From NCBI GenBank assembly GCA_012861695.1, contig JAAOOA010000366.1, positions 221,001 through 285,000 on the forward strand: a stretch of DNA of 64,000 nt, given 5' to 3'. The notes beneath the pieces were generated by a model, which did no database searches, was not told where the DNA came from, and worked only from the letters and a program-made list of their open reading frames with translations. This DNA is from Trematomus loennbergii. Lineage: Eukaryota > Chordata > Actinopteri > Perciformes > Nototheniidae. The position numbers were made by a program, and so were the translations under genes. Of the stretch, positions 44,505 to 56,180 are shown piece after piece (the stretch's first letter is position 1; every line of letters begins with the position of its first letter).

Positions 44505-44865
44505 TCTTTCACTTGAACGCCCTCACCTGTCTGCAGCTCCTCCTCTCTTTGTTTCATAACCAGCCTCATCAGATGAATGTGAACATACAGGGGCATGGGA
44601 GTGGCTCATTATAGTAGTAGTAATGATCCCGCTTTCGTCACATTAGTATGCATAAAAAAGTGACAGGTCACACCTACTACTACTTATGCTAATGACCTCC
44701 TTTGTTCGAGGTGTTATGACATGCCGTGTGATATCACACCTGCGTGTTATATCCTTATCACGTACAGGTGTGACATCCTCCCTGTCTCCCCCCAGTCTCG
44801 AGCTGTCGCCCCCACCCCCCTCCACCCCACCTCTCCCTCTCCCCGTCAGTTATTAGATATGATTT
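44505..44865. other. Region upstream of the NLR-like first exon
   Basis: Presumed 5' UTR and promoter area of the minus-strand gene. No clear TATA box on the minus strand. CCCCACCCCCCTCCACCCC at 44810 is a C-rich run. Confidence 0.3.
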
Positions 44866-45290
44866 GTGTTAACTAAGGATGTTCTCTCAAGGTGTATGGC
44901 TTTGTGACCTAATGTTTAATTACTTTATTAACTACAAGGGGCTCTCTTTTTGAAAGAGGGTAATAATAATTAAAAACGAGGTTAATCACCCCCTGATATT
45001 GTATTTGTAATCTTTAGTTACTTCACACAACTTTAAAACCCCCTATGAAGTTGTTGTTAACTAAGGATGTTCTTTTGAAATTGTAGGGCTTGTGAACTGG
45101 ATGCTCCCTTAAACTGTATGGATTGTGAACTAATGTTTAATTACTTTATTAACTACAACGAAGTCTCTCTGAAGAGGGTAATAATAATAATTTAAAGATC
45201 TTAATGATCCCCTGGTATTGTCTTTTTTATTGTTTAATTACTTCACACACTATTAAAGAATCCCTATATGAAGTTATATGAGGCTGTGTG
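44866..45290. repeat. Tandem duplication, unit about 190 bp
   Basis: GTTAACTAAGGATGTTCT occurs at 44869 and 45056, and AATGTTTAATTACTTTATTA at 44912 and 45131, followed in both by GAGGGTAATAATAAT and a repeat of ACTTCACACA. Copies have diverged by indels. Confidence 0.85.
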
Positions 45291-45445
45291 GGGGTAATAT
45301 TAGAATTAGCTGTAGGTAGGAAAAAGATAAGAACAATTATATTATATTGCTATTCATTCTGGGGGTGGCTGCATGGGGGTTGATCAGGGCAGACAGGGTG
45401 TAAAAAACACTTAGCAATGCACCGACTTAAGAGGGTGATCGAAAT

Positions 45446-45446
<1 letters not shown>

Positions 45447-45531
<85 letters not shown>

Positions 45532-45572
45532 ACACACACACACACACCCACACCACACACACACACACACAC
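45447..45572. repeat. (CA)n microsatellite
   Basis: About 125 bp of CA with several CACCACA interruptions. Confidence 0.97.
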
Positions 45573-45589
45573 CACCTTTAAGATATGCT

Positions 45590-46122
45590 TTTGACAAGAG
45601 ATATGTTTGCATATATGGTGTTAAAAGAGGGAAGGTAGTGGGGTACTGCCATGCTCAGGATTTAAACCTAAAACTCAACATTTCTTTGAAGGTATGAATG
45701 CATTTATATAAAATAGGTTTAAAAAATGCATAATGCTTAATCTGGAAGAGCAGATATTTATTTGAAAAGTATTCATTATGATAAACCCCTTGAGATGCAC
45801 CATCTCGTTTTCAAGGGGTCCCGACAAATGCAACGTCTTACAGATATTTAAAAAATACAAAAAACAGAACAGAATACAAACAAAACTAAATAACAGAAAG
45901 CAGGAACGAACAAGAACAAACCATGAACAGTCTGTTGAATTAAGTATTAAGTAATACTAATAATCATTACAATTTGATGGACAGTAGTGTGTTTCCCACT
46001 CAAGATTTTTGGAAAGATATGAGTTTGGACAGAGAGATTTTACTGGAGATTCAGTGAATGTTTGCCTAACAGGCTCAGGATTCAGACCCACATCCCACAA
46101 CAACACTGTGAGCTCTGACCAA
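45590..46122 (-). repeat. tRNA-like SINE units, minus strand
   Basis: Matches 55590-55890: GACAAGAGATAT, AGAGGGAAGGTAGTGG, GTTTGGACAGAGAGATTTT and CAGGATTCAGACCCACATCC (B-box region). The A-box side is cut at CTCTGACCA by the next element. An L-type fragment with CTTGAGATGCACCATCTCGT lies at 45785-45830. Confidence 0.6.
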
Positions 46123-47214
46123 CCAGAGGCCTGTACTACGAAGCTGGATTTCTCTTAGCGGCTAAATTCAGGGAAATCTCGGGCTTTCCGGTCCTACGAC
46201 GCTGGTTCTCTTCTTAGCGGGCTAGATTTCCATGGTAACTTATGCTGAGCGGCTAACCTGCTCCGGAGCAGGTTAGGTGGCAGGCTAAGAGATCAACTCA
46301 GTGAAAGCACCGCCTGCTGACCAATCAGAGCTCCGTGTGCGGAGTTTAAAGCGATCAATTCATATTACAGGATAGAGGAAATACAGAAAAACTGCCGTTG
46401 CAGGAAAGACGGCCGGCAAAAATCAACTGACTGTGTGAACGTGAAAATTAATAGAATATCCCCTCCCATCTTCAGAGCAATCTGACTATTATAATATTAG
46501 CGTTAAGAAAGCTTACTTAAATATCTGCAACAACATAAGTAACCGGATCAGAGTAACATTAAGTACAGTCCGCGCGCACTGTGAGTGCAGACGTCGATGT
46601 TCCCATTATCATTCATATCATATCACATCATAATGTATCAATATTTCCTTATCTGAGTCAGCTGAGCCGTATCTGGCCGTGCAACACTCACAGTGTCACA
46701 TACTGTATGCAGAAGTATTATTTTAAGCAACACATTAAGTTGATGAAACACTCGAGTCAAATGTAATTAAAGTCAGATCGTGTCTTGGACGGGGCAGTGA
46801 TTTCATAAACCTGTTAATGTACGCATTCAAACACTTTCTCTTTTACCAGCTGTATTCACCTTGCAGGTGCAGCTATGTGGCTTTGATCCTGGATAAAGTG
46901 TTTAAGTCATGGATGTTTAAAGTTTAACTTCTTCATATTTGACTAATATTAAAGTTCACTTTTCATTCAGGAAGTATGACGCGCTGCGCTGTCAGTACGC
47001 TTGTCCATGTTTGTGATTGGTCGAATGCTCCAAATACCACCCCTTTCATGTGAACGCGCACCTAACTAGATAGGACACGGCTGGCTTGAGCGATCCACTT
47101 GATAACCAGTCGTAGTACAGTTTAGCGAGAGAGCGTATGTTTTGGATTGGGCCAACCGGCTAACTCAAACATATCCAGGTTAGGAAAATCCGGCTTCGTA
47201 GTACAGGCCTCTGG
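46123..47214. mobile_element. DNA transposon with CCAGAGGCCTGTACTACGAA ends
   Basis: Starts CCAGAGGCCTGTACTACGAA and ends with the inverted copy GCTTCGTAGTACAGGCCTCTGG. It lies inside a SINE unit. A second copy of the right end alone lies at 47462-47484, so a truncated relative abuts it. No transposase frame. The superfamily is uncertain (PIF/Harbinger or hAT-like). Confidence 0.7.
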
Positions 47215-47485
47215 TCTGTTAAAAGCATGGATGTGTTTAGAGAACAAACAACACTTGATGATAGATAAATATTTTAAGATGTCGTGTGAATTACAAGAGA
47301 GAGGCCGTAGAGACAGGCTGTAATTCCCTCTCAGAGACTTTACTGATAAGACTAGCTTTCCATAGTGAGGTTTATTTTGAAAGATATGGACAGATCAATA
47401 ACCGAAACACAAATAGTTCCTAAAACACAAACGCCTTAACAACCACAGTAAGGTTGAACCAGCTTCGTAGTACAGGCCTCTGGTC

Positions 47486-48105
47486 TCACCAGAATGCGTG
47501 ACTCCACCACGACTCCTTAACACCGCAGTGCGTGGTGGAGTCACGAACTTTGCTACATTGTAGCAACCCCAATGTAAAGTGAATGAGGCTCCTTTGTCGT
47601 GGTGCACACACGCATTTCTACAACGTCCAGCAGTGAGCTTTTATTCTATAAAACGTTTTTAAAATCTACTGTATAGCTTGTAGTAACTCACAGGAGGCTT
47701 CTTTTATTTGATTTGTATTCATAATCATTTTTATATTTCGTCAGAATGTATTATGGTGCATTATTCACCAATGTTTGTTCTCAAAAAACAGTGCATTGTG
47801 TGTTTATTAAATTAGTTAGTTTTTAAGGAAGGGCAGAGCTTCAGCTGTGTCAAATAGATTGTTCCCTTTAGTTAACGTTATTTAAAAGATAATTATATTC
47901 CTATTTGATCATGTCCCCTTTATTGTATTACGGACACAGAGAGCAATGTGAGCGTCCATTCCCATTGGATAACGGAGCATTTACACCCGGAAGTAAGTAT
48001 TCTCCTTACTGTCGATTGATTTTACAGTGATATCTGCACTACTCATCAACTCAAAAACACCAGATTATCCTTGTTAATTACACAACATTGATTGGTTTAA
48101 ACTTT
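47486..48105 (+). repeat. Left copy of a 620-bp inverted repeat
   Basis: Runs from GAATGCGTGACTCCACCACG to ACACAACATTGATTGGTTTAA and matches 54893-55530 in reverse, almost without gaps (e.g. CAGCTGTGTCAAATAGATTG, CACCCGGAAGTAAGTATTCT). Near its outer end CGTGACTCCACCACG and CGTGGTGGAGTCACG form a perfect 15-bp hairpin with a loop of about 20 bases. Confidence 0.85.
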
Positions 48106-48263
48106 CCTGCAATGTTAACTATGTTGAAGCACTTATTTTAACTGATATTATACATATTAATTATACTCTTATAAGATGTATGTAGATAGTATAAGAAATG
48201 TGCAGAATATGTTTAATGGTGGAGGTACACAGATATCGATAGATGTCTTGTAATGCACTGTTG

Positions 48264-48965
48264 ACCCCTAGATTCCACCGGGTCCGTCTGCGCCGCGTTG
48301 CGGTTTTGGTCCGGCCTCCTCCGGCGTCATACCCTACCAGGCGCGTTTCAGAAGCATTTCAGAAGCGGAGCGTCTTGCCTGCCGGCTCGCAGTTTTTGTT
48401 GATTTGGGCATATTTCCTGGACAGGTTACTTTGTACAGACAAAGTTAATAATAACTGTAATATTCCAGTTATAAACGACATGAATCAAAGATGTGTTGCT
48501 GTATTTTAGTGGTAATAAAATGCATTCATCATCATAATTATTCTATATATATAATTTACACAGTGCCTGTAAACCGGAGGAGAACGCTGGCATTTCTCCT
48601 CCTACTTGAAAGACTACGGAGGGATAGGGTCTGCAAAATTAGTTTGTGTGTGTGTATATATATAGGTCTATATAGCTCTGAACGTTCCACTTCCTGCCTG
48701 CCCGCCTTACGTTACGGCTGCGCCGCGTCAAAAATAGGATTCGATCCTAATTTTAGAGGAGCCCTGGCCGAGCCGCTTCTGAGCCGATTCTGAGCCGTAA
48801 CGCGTCGCGTGTGGTGGAATAGCACCCATTGACTAGAGTGGCCGCGATCGCCGTGAGCACCGCGGCGCAGCCGTAACGCGCCCGTAACGCGCCCGTAACG
48901 CGCCCGTAACGCGCCCGTAACGCGCCCGTAACGCGCCGCAGACGGACCCGGTGGAATCTAGGGGT
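48264..48965. mobile_element. 0.7-kb DNA transposon with long GC-rich inverted ends
   Basis: ACCCCTAGATTCCACCGGGT at the left is mirrored at the right. The matching continues through CCGTCTGCG for about 34 bp. An 11-bp unit GTAACGCGCCC is repeated six times at 48873-48938, just inside the right end. Non-coding. Confidence 0.8.
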
Positions 48966-49352
48966 GAGAAACCTGTGACCCAAGTTTTTCATTCATTGCA
49001 TAACTACACCGTAGTTGTGTATATGATATGTCAATAAACCTTAGAAAATCTTGAAATCTTGAAAGGGATGTGCAAAATAGCCATTATATACAGCTTTTGA
49101 TTAACTATTAGTAGAGAATAACGAGTAATGAATATACTTTATAGGGATCTGCAGATAAATGTTTAGTCTTCTCAAGCACCCACTACCAAATATCTCTCCT
49201 GATTGTTGGCACTTGACAATCACCTTCACTGAATTTTACTCAGGTGTAACTAAAGTCTGATTTAAGGGTTGTTTATATTTCACATCATTAATCAGAATCT
49301 GCAAAGCAACTAAAATAAATGTAGTGGAGTAAAAATACCAGGTTAACCTTAA
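48966..49352. other. Short unassigned stretch
   Basis: Contains AATAAACCTTAGAAAATCTT at 49034, perhaps a polyadenylation or LINE-tail relic. Otherwise nothing recognised. Confidence 0.35.
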
Positions 49353-50985
49353 AGGGGACCTATCATGCAAAATACACTTGTTGTGGCGATCCAGTACTCA
49401 CACAACATGAAAGAATGAAACAGAGAGGAATCAATGAAACAAACACAGAAATAGTTGAGATTAATCATTATTATTTAGTTGCGCACCACCAAACAACAAT
49501 GGGGAAACATTACCTTGCTTCAAGAGCAACCAATCGCAGAAATGGTCCCTCGAATATTCAGAAACACACGACACTTATAGGTTTCCTAAATGACACACGA
49601 ACATGTTCCCTAATCATGTTTAACGCACACACATTGTCAGTTCTCCTAAACTTGGACGCACCAACATCAGAGCAAGATGATGTAAGTTCCAGATGTCAAA
49701 AGGTCATTATCTCATGAAGTCTTTAGGAGCCTTGCAGGATATGAATTATCCAATTAACAAACTATATATATCGTCTGCACATGAGCGCACATACATTTCT
49801 TTTCATTAACTAACACACCAACATCCTTATCGTTTCTTAGCTAATGCATGCTGGATATGAACCACTAACTAACAAGACTTTAACTGTATTATATCTGAGG
49901 AAGACCTCTCTTGGAGTTCCTCTGACCTTTGCCAATTTACTTAACATGGGTACATCTACTGTTAATTGCAAAGACCATTGATAATTAGTAAAGAGACTCA
50001 TGGGCCTCTTCCAATATCTGGAAACTGTAATTAAATTATAGTTATATTGAGAAGGTCCAAGACTTGACATAACACACTTTGGTACGTCTTTTCTACATGA
50101 ATATGTGTCCCCGGTGTTCCAGGGAACTCACCAAGTGTCAGAAAACACAACCCCTCTATTTTCCTCCATACCCAAATCTCTAAAAAAGGGGCTGCAACGG
50201 ATCTGATAAAACTGATCCAGATTTGAACACTGTCCTGACGTCAGGACGGTGGCGCTACGGCTATTGGGCCAACTCCACCAATCAGGAGAGACAGCCACGG
50301 CCATTGCCGTTCGAAAGCGCTGGAGATGCTGTAGTACATATGCCAGGCCTGTAAGTGGCGCTGTAGTCTGCCACAAAAGCAGCGAAGAAGACTTGGTTAC
50401 CATGGTTACCCTTCTGTTTATTCTCCGCTGTGGCTTTCTTTCTCCCTCCCCGAGGCAAGCGTTTGCTCCCGCTGCTTTAATTCAATGCAATCCCTCCCGT
50501 CGAGGCAAGCACTGTAATTCTCTCCGGTTAGTCCACCAGCAGATGACAAACACCCACCTCTCCGCCTCTTCCAAGGAACGAGGGGACCGTGCGGCAGAGT
50601 TTCAGTTTCAGTTTGTTTCGCCGGTCAAGATGTCCGTTAAAGTTTAAATCTTCCGGACAAAATTAGAAAAGTGCCGGTCAAAGGTCTTCTTTGTTATTTA
50701 TTGAGCTTTAAAACAAATGAATAACGACTCTTTATAATAAAACACGGAGATCTCTTTTTCTCCCCTCTTCTGACAGCCCAGCAGCTGATCAGAGCGCGTC
50801 TCCCTCTCCTGCAGGGGGCGTGGTCAGCAGAATCAGACCCGTAGACAGCAAACAGCACATAGAGCGAAATGAGGCATGGCTAAAATGCATGATCTGTTTG
50901 GTATTTTGAAAACAGAAACGTATAAATATACCTTATATAGGTATGGCCCTACAATATCATTTAAATATAGTATGATAGGTTTCCT
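49353..50985. mobile_element. TTAA element family A, complete copy
   Basis: Bordered by TTAA (49349-49352, 50986-50989). Ends are AGGGGACCTATCATGC and, read inwards, AGGAAACCTATCATAC. This terminus is abundant in fish genomes. No transposase. Related pieces lie at 39421-40210, and its GTCGTTATTCATTTGTTTTA segment also occurs at 3552 and 5490. Confidence 0.8.
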
Positions 50986-50989
50986 TTAA

Positions 50990-52079
50990 CCTGTTAAGCC
51001 CTGAGCCTGTTTTTCAGGTCTCAGGCTCGAAAATGACATTCCCAGAACAAATGACCATATCTTCCCTTCTAAAAGGGTTAAATTAATAATCTTTTCTCTC
51101 AAAGTAATGATAAACCTGTGAGTTGGATGTAGAAAAGTCAGAATCAATATAGATGTTTTTTATTTTAAAGAAAATTCAGATTGAACATAGTAAAAAACTG
51201 TAAATTATAGTGTCTGTCCAAAACTTATTTTTTACTTATTGTCAAAACCACCCTTGGATGATGGGTTAGTAGACTAAAAGCTTTAGGAATCCAAAGTACA
51301 ACATATAATAAGTACCCTGTATCAAGATTGATGCAAAACAAGTGACATTTGACCTTTTTAGAGAGATTTAGCAAGAAGAAACCACTTCTGGGGTCATTTG
51401 GGTGGATTTTCCATATCTCTGGCTTCTCTTTCTGACCGTTAGAGCCAATAGAATCGAAGGGGAGTCCCACACACACGTTGTGAAGAGAAAAGGCATGTAA
51501 TTTAGCATCAGAGTGGACCTATCTCTAGCTTTGACATCTGGAAACGGAAAAGCAGTTTTAATGCTTATGGATTATCAGAAATCATTTCAAATGGACACAG
51601 ACACATTGGATTAACCTATGGATTAACTTCAGCAGCGTTTTTATCGTTTTAATGCCATTGAAGACCACTTTGGAGAGACTACAGAGCCAAGGTAAAAAAA
51701 TTAGCATTTTTAGCTAACTAGCGTCACCTGTTTTGAAATACGTATAATTCAGTGGTAATGTTGGTGTCAATAGATTCTGTGTCACGTCACGATGTGAATC
51801 GATGTGTTGGATGTGGTGAAAAGATAAATAATAAGGTTTTGTGAGTGATTTTCGGTGCAGTAAGGTGTTAGCATATTTCGCTCGTTGCTAATTCAGAGGC
51901 TCAGTGTTAGCATTGTGGGTTTCCTTTTGAAAAAAAAAAATGATCAGTTATATGAGTTTCTTCCCGTTACATGGATATAAAACATTCATAGTTTTATTAA
52001 ATGAACATGCCCTCAGACACTGTTTCCTGCAAGATGTTGCGGCAGTACCCCGGTACCGGGGTCTCTCGGGCTTAACAGG
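50990..52079. mobile_element. TTAA element family B, complete copy
   Basis: TTAA on both sides (50986-50989, shared with family A, and 52080-52083). Ends are CCTGTTAAGCCCTGAG and, read inwards, CCTGTTAAGCCCGAGAG. The CC start after TTAA fits a non-autonomous piggyBac. It splits a LINE fragment that resumes at 52084. Confidence 0.75.
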
Positions 52080-52083
52080 TTAA

Positions 52084-52455
52084 AGAAAGCCCTCAGGATT
52101 ATAAAAGACCCCATCACCCCAGCCACAAACTGTTCTGTCTGCTGCCGTCTGGCAGGCGGTACCCGAAGCATCCGGACTAAACCACCAGACTCAGGGACAG
52201 TTTCATCCCACAGGCCATAAGACTATTAAACACCTGAACTTAGAAACAACATCCATAACATTCATCTGGCTGCTACTTAGAAATTATTTGTCTAATATAT
52301 CATATTCCAATCACTTGTATATAGACTCTTATTGCACTATTTCACTTTTTACTATTTCACTATTGTTCTTTCTGTATTTACTTGCACTATTTTTTCTGTG
52401 TATCTGTTTTATTGTGTTGCACTGTTGGAGGAGCCTGTGACCTAAGGGGGGAAGC
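52084..52455 (+). mobile_element. LINE 3' fragment, plus strand
   Basis: Encodes a degenerate version of the C-terminus at 41343 (RIIKDPITPA, CCRLAGGTRSIR), then the 3' UTR ending GTTGGAGGAGCCTGTGACCT. It is the same family as the element at 41078-44320. Confidence 0.75.
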
Positions 52456-52460
52456 ACATG

Positions 52461-54766
52461 GGCCCTTTCTCATGTCTTCAAATGTTCCTCCTCGACTCCT
52501 CGACTCCTCGGTCCTCCGGTAGTGACCCGGAAATGAATTTTAGCTCGCCATGTTGAAGGACATCTCATTTCTCGAAATGCACATCGAGGACCGAGCATCG
52601 AGCGTCAAGGAGGCTCTCTGGAGGAGCTATAACCGAGGATACACTGATGGGTCCTCCACAGTCCTCCACGGCTCCTCCGTGGATGCATTTCCGGCAACAG
52701 AGATGTTTCAAAGAGTCGTGACGCACGGCCGGACTTATCTCAGCCAATGACAGCTCTGCATGCATCCCCTGGATATTATTTTATTAACTGCTTTCATCGC
52801 GACGCGATGTTTACAGTGAGAACAGCTGTGAGGTCCGTGCAGAAAGCAGAGCAGTGTGTATATATATATCACTCAGTATAACAGGCCTACTCTCTTTATT
52901 TGCTTTAGTTTAGTAGATATCTACAAACAAAGAGTCGATATTTTTCTAAAACCATTTAGTGCTTCACAAAATAAAATACACAACGGCTGTAGCCTGATGA
53001 TATGCTTTAGGAGCTGTAGGTGCGTGTGTGTGGTGTAGGTGTGTGGTACAGTGTGTGCGTAGATGCAGCGGACAGACAGGTCTCAGTTGGTTTGGTGTCC
53101 TCTGCTTACTTGTAATACTTGTAAATAAAACTTTTGGCCCGTCATTTATTTCCCTCATTGTAGCGACCAGAGAGGGGAGAGGGGGGGGGGGGATATATCC
53201 AGTCTCTGATAGTGTTACGTTATTATGAGAGTGCTCTGTTTGATTCTGAAATTGTATATATTATATAAATATATACATATATGTGTGGTGTGTGTCTGTG
53301 TGTATGTCCGCATCTGTAGCCTGTTGTCTCATTATACCGCACTGTGAATGAATTAAAAGTAAACATATAAGGCGTCATGAACACATCTGTCCATCAGACA
53401 GAGGGCTGCTGTGCCTCCTGTCATCATTAATGGACGTCTCTTTTACCCCTTTCACACCAACGGTGTTTCAGGGCCGGTTCGGTGCTGGTGCTTGAAAAGC
53501 ACCGGGTTTTCCTGTTCACACCGCAGCGGAGCAGCGTCATAGCTCCGGAATCCGGTTCGTTCGAGCACCAAAAAGTTGTCCGTCTAGAAGCAAGAACCGC
53601 ATACGTCACGCTTACGTCGGAGGGGGGAGATTAACCTGAGCTAACACTTAAGGCGAGTACGGCAAATAAAAGTTGTAACAAGCAGTAGTGCTGAGCAAAG
53701 TGACTAGAACGCAACCACACACTTGTTAAAAAAAACACACTTTATAAAGTCAGGCAACACTAACCAGGCTTCGTGTGATTCTGTTTTATTTGTACCTTAC
53801 TTTGACCATCCGTTCGCTGTTATTGATCATTGTGGAGAGCAGGCAGACGTTTGTTGTTATTATAGCAGCTATCGGATGGAATCAATACATGGGCTGCACA
53901 GGTTGTCATGTCCGACTATCACAAGTAGAATCATAATGAAAAATACGCCGGTAAAATGTGCCTGTAGAAAACTGCTTAGCAAGTAGTCAGTTTAGCTTCG
54001 GTTGCTATGCTAACATCACCCATGTTATACCGAGAAACTTTCATAACAGCGTTGTGATGCCAAACAGCGTCAATTCAGACTGACACCAAACAGCGTCAAT
54101 TCAGACTGACACACATTCACTTAAGGGGAACTGGGGATATGTATCAGCTGCTTGTGTGACAGTCAGACAGTGAATACTTTAGAGCCGTGTGAGCTAACCC
54201 GGCGCTAACGGGAGAATACACTCGTGGAAGAGCAGCCGGCCAGCACTGCAGCGGTCGGTAAATGCCGCTGAAACACATTAATAACAATGAACCACGGCAC
54301 TCTGGAGAAAGGTATAAGGTTGGAGAAGTCGTTATTTAATTTAATCTGGCTTCGTATGATTAAAAGCAACGCAGTCCCCGGCCCGTTGTTGTTGTGAGGT
54401 GAGCTCCGGCGTTGGGGAGAAACTCAGCGACGTAAACTGTGACGTCATGACGCAGCAGCGGCAGCACCAGTCGGGCTCTGAGCGGTGTGAAAAGAGCCGG
54501 CGCTAAACCGAAGAACCGGTTCTGAACCAGAAAAGCTCTAGCACGGAGCTTGAACCGGAGTTGCGTTGGTGTGAAAGGGGCATTAAAATATGACCACTCA
54601 GAGGAGAGGAGTTCTCATTTCTCTAACCGCCTGCTGCTTCCCCCCTCTCTCCTCGGTTCCCCTCCTCGGCTCCTCCGCTCGCATCTCCTGTGGGCGGGAC
54701 TAAGTCTCGAGGATAGGAGTCGAGGAGGGGAGTCGAGAGGAACATTTGAAGACATGAGAAAGGGCC
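52461..54766. mobile_element. 2.3-kb DNA transposon with 50-bp inverted ends
   Basis: GGCCCTTTCTCATGTCTTCA with the following AATGTTCCTC is mirrored at the right end. ATG borders both sides (52458-52460, 54767-54769), a possible 3-bp duplication. Repeated CGACTCCT units follow the left end. A frame at 52550-52747 (MLKDISFLEMHIEDRAS) is unassigned. A second element is nested inside. The segment 52750-53020 is related to 58850-59100. Confidence 0.7.
53446..54580. mobile_element. Nested DNA transposon with CCCCTTTCACACCAACG ends
   Basis: CCCCTTTCACACCAACG at the left and its reverse complement at the right; GGTTCGGTGCTGG and CCGGTTCTGAACC follow inside. A 26-bp unit (CCAAACAGCGTCAATTCAGA) is duplicated at 54060-54110. 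No transposase. Confidence 0.65.
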
Positions 54767-54892
54767 ATGGTGTAGTCCCATAGCTGAGGATTCTGGGTAG
54801 TGTAGTGTCTTCTGCCATCCAAACACTCCGAAAAAATATTTGTTTCTCCGACTCGAAAGGGGAAAATACAAAAGCATTGTACACAATTTAAA
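54767..54892. other. Unassigned flank
   Basis: Short stretch between the transposon end and the inverted repeat. Nothing recognised. Confidence 0.4.
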
Positions 54893-55530
54893 CCAATCAA
54901 TGTTGTGTAATTAACAAGGATAATCTGGTGTTTTTGAGTTGATGAGTAGTGCAGATATCACTGTAAAATCAATCGACAGTAAGGAGAATACTTACTTCCG
55001 GGTGTAAAATGCTCCGTTATCCAATGGGAATGGACGCTCACATTGCTCTCTGCGTCCGTAATACAATAAAGGGGACTTGATCAAATAGGAATATAATTAT
55101 CTTTAAATAACGTTAACTAAAGGGAACAATCTATTTGACACAGCTGAAGCTCTGCCCTTCCTTAAAAACGAACTAATTTAATAAACACACAATGCACTGT
55201 TTTTGAGAACAAACATTGGTGAATAATGCACCATAATACATTCTGACGAAATATAAAATGATTATGAATACAAATAAAATAAAAGAAGCCTCCCGTGAGT
55301 TACTACAAGCTATACAGTAGATTTTAAAAAAGTTTTATAGAATAAAAGCTCACTGCTGGACGTTGTAGAAATGCGTGTGTGCACCACGACAAAGGAGCCT
55401 CATTCACTTTACATTGGGGTTGTTTGCGTGGTGCAGACACGTAAATGTAGCAAAGTTCGTGACTCCACCACGCAATGCGGTGTTAAGGAGTCGTGGTGGA
55501 GTCACGCATTCTAGTGAGACCAGGTTGGCT
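54893..55530 (-). repeat. Right copy of the 620-bp inverted repeat
   Basis: Reverse complement of 47486-48105. It keeps the CGTGACTCCACCACG hairpin and outer end CTAGAATGCGTGACTC. The copy has one segment (TTTGCGTGGTGCAGACACGT) that the left copy lacks. Confidence 0.85.
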
Positions 55531-56180
55531 CTGACCACTGAGCTATACAACACCTTCTAACTGCCCCTGATGGTTATACATGAATGTGTTTTTGACAAGA
55601 GATATATTTGCAGATGAAGTGTTGAAAGAGGGAGGTAGTGGCTCTGAAAAGTACTGCCATGCTCGGGATTCAAACCCAAATTGATAAAACATTCATACAT
55701 TTATTTAGGTATAAAGTAATTTACGTAAAATATGTTTAATCTGAAGAGAAGGGTTGCTTTGCACTACAATTTTTGTCAAGATATGAGTTTGGACAGAGAG
55801 ATTTTTCTGGAGATTCAGTGGGAGTTGTCTGCCAGGCTCAGGATTCAGACCCACATCCCACTGGTTGCTGTCTGTCAGCTCTGACCACTGAGCTATACGT
55901 ATTCTATCTGCAGCGTCTCCAAAGTGCAACACAGAAAAATGATGAAACCAAAATATGAAATGACTTTTTAAATAAAGTCCTACCAACATCCCTTTACACA
56001 TCTTCTATCACTGGTTATACTGCATTCATACATTTATATATGAAGGTGCAAATGCTCTAAGGTTTATTTAAACAAAAAATCTCTTTTATCTGTTCTGAAT
56101 TGTACTGCCATGCAAAGGATTCAAAGCCACATTCCCACTGATTATGGGCTGCCTGATCTAACCACTGAGTGATACTGCAA
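55531..56180 (-). repeat. Tandem tRNA-like SINE units, minus strand
   Basis: On the minus strand, A box-like TATAGCTCAGTGGTCAGAGC occurs at 55893-55874 and again at about 55551-55532. B-box-like sequences are GGGTCTGAATCC (about 55845) and GGGTTTGAATCCC (about 55675). A third, weaker unit lies at 56100-56175. These are SINE heads, not tRNA genes. Confidence 0.6.

Noticed and set aside
52550..52750. Open frame just inside the 2.3-kb transposon as a transposase exon
   Set aside because: No catalytic or binding motif and no matching downstream exon.
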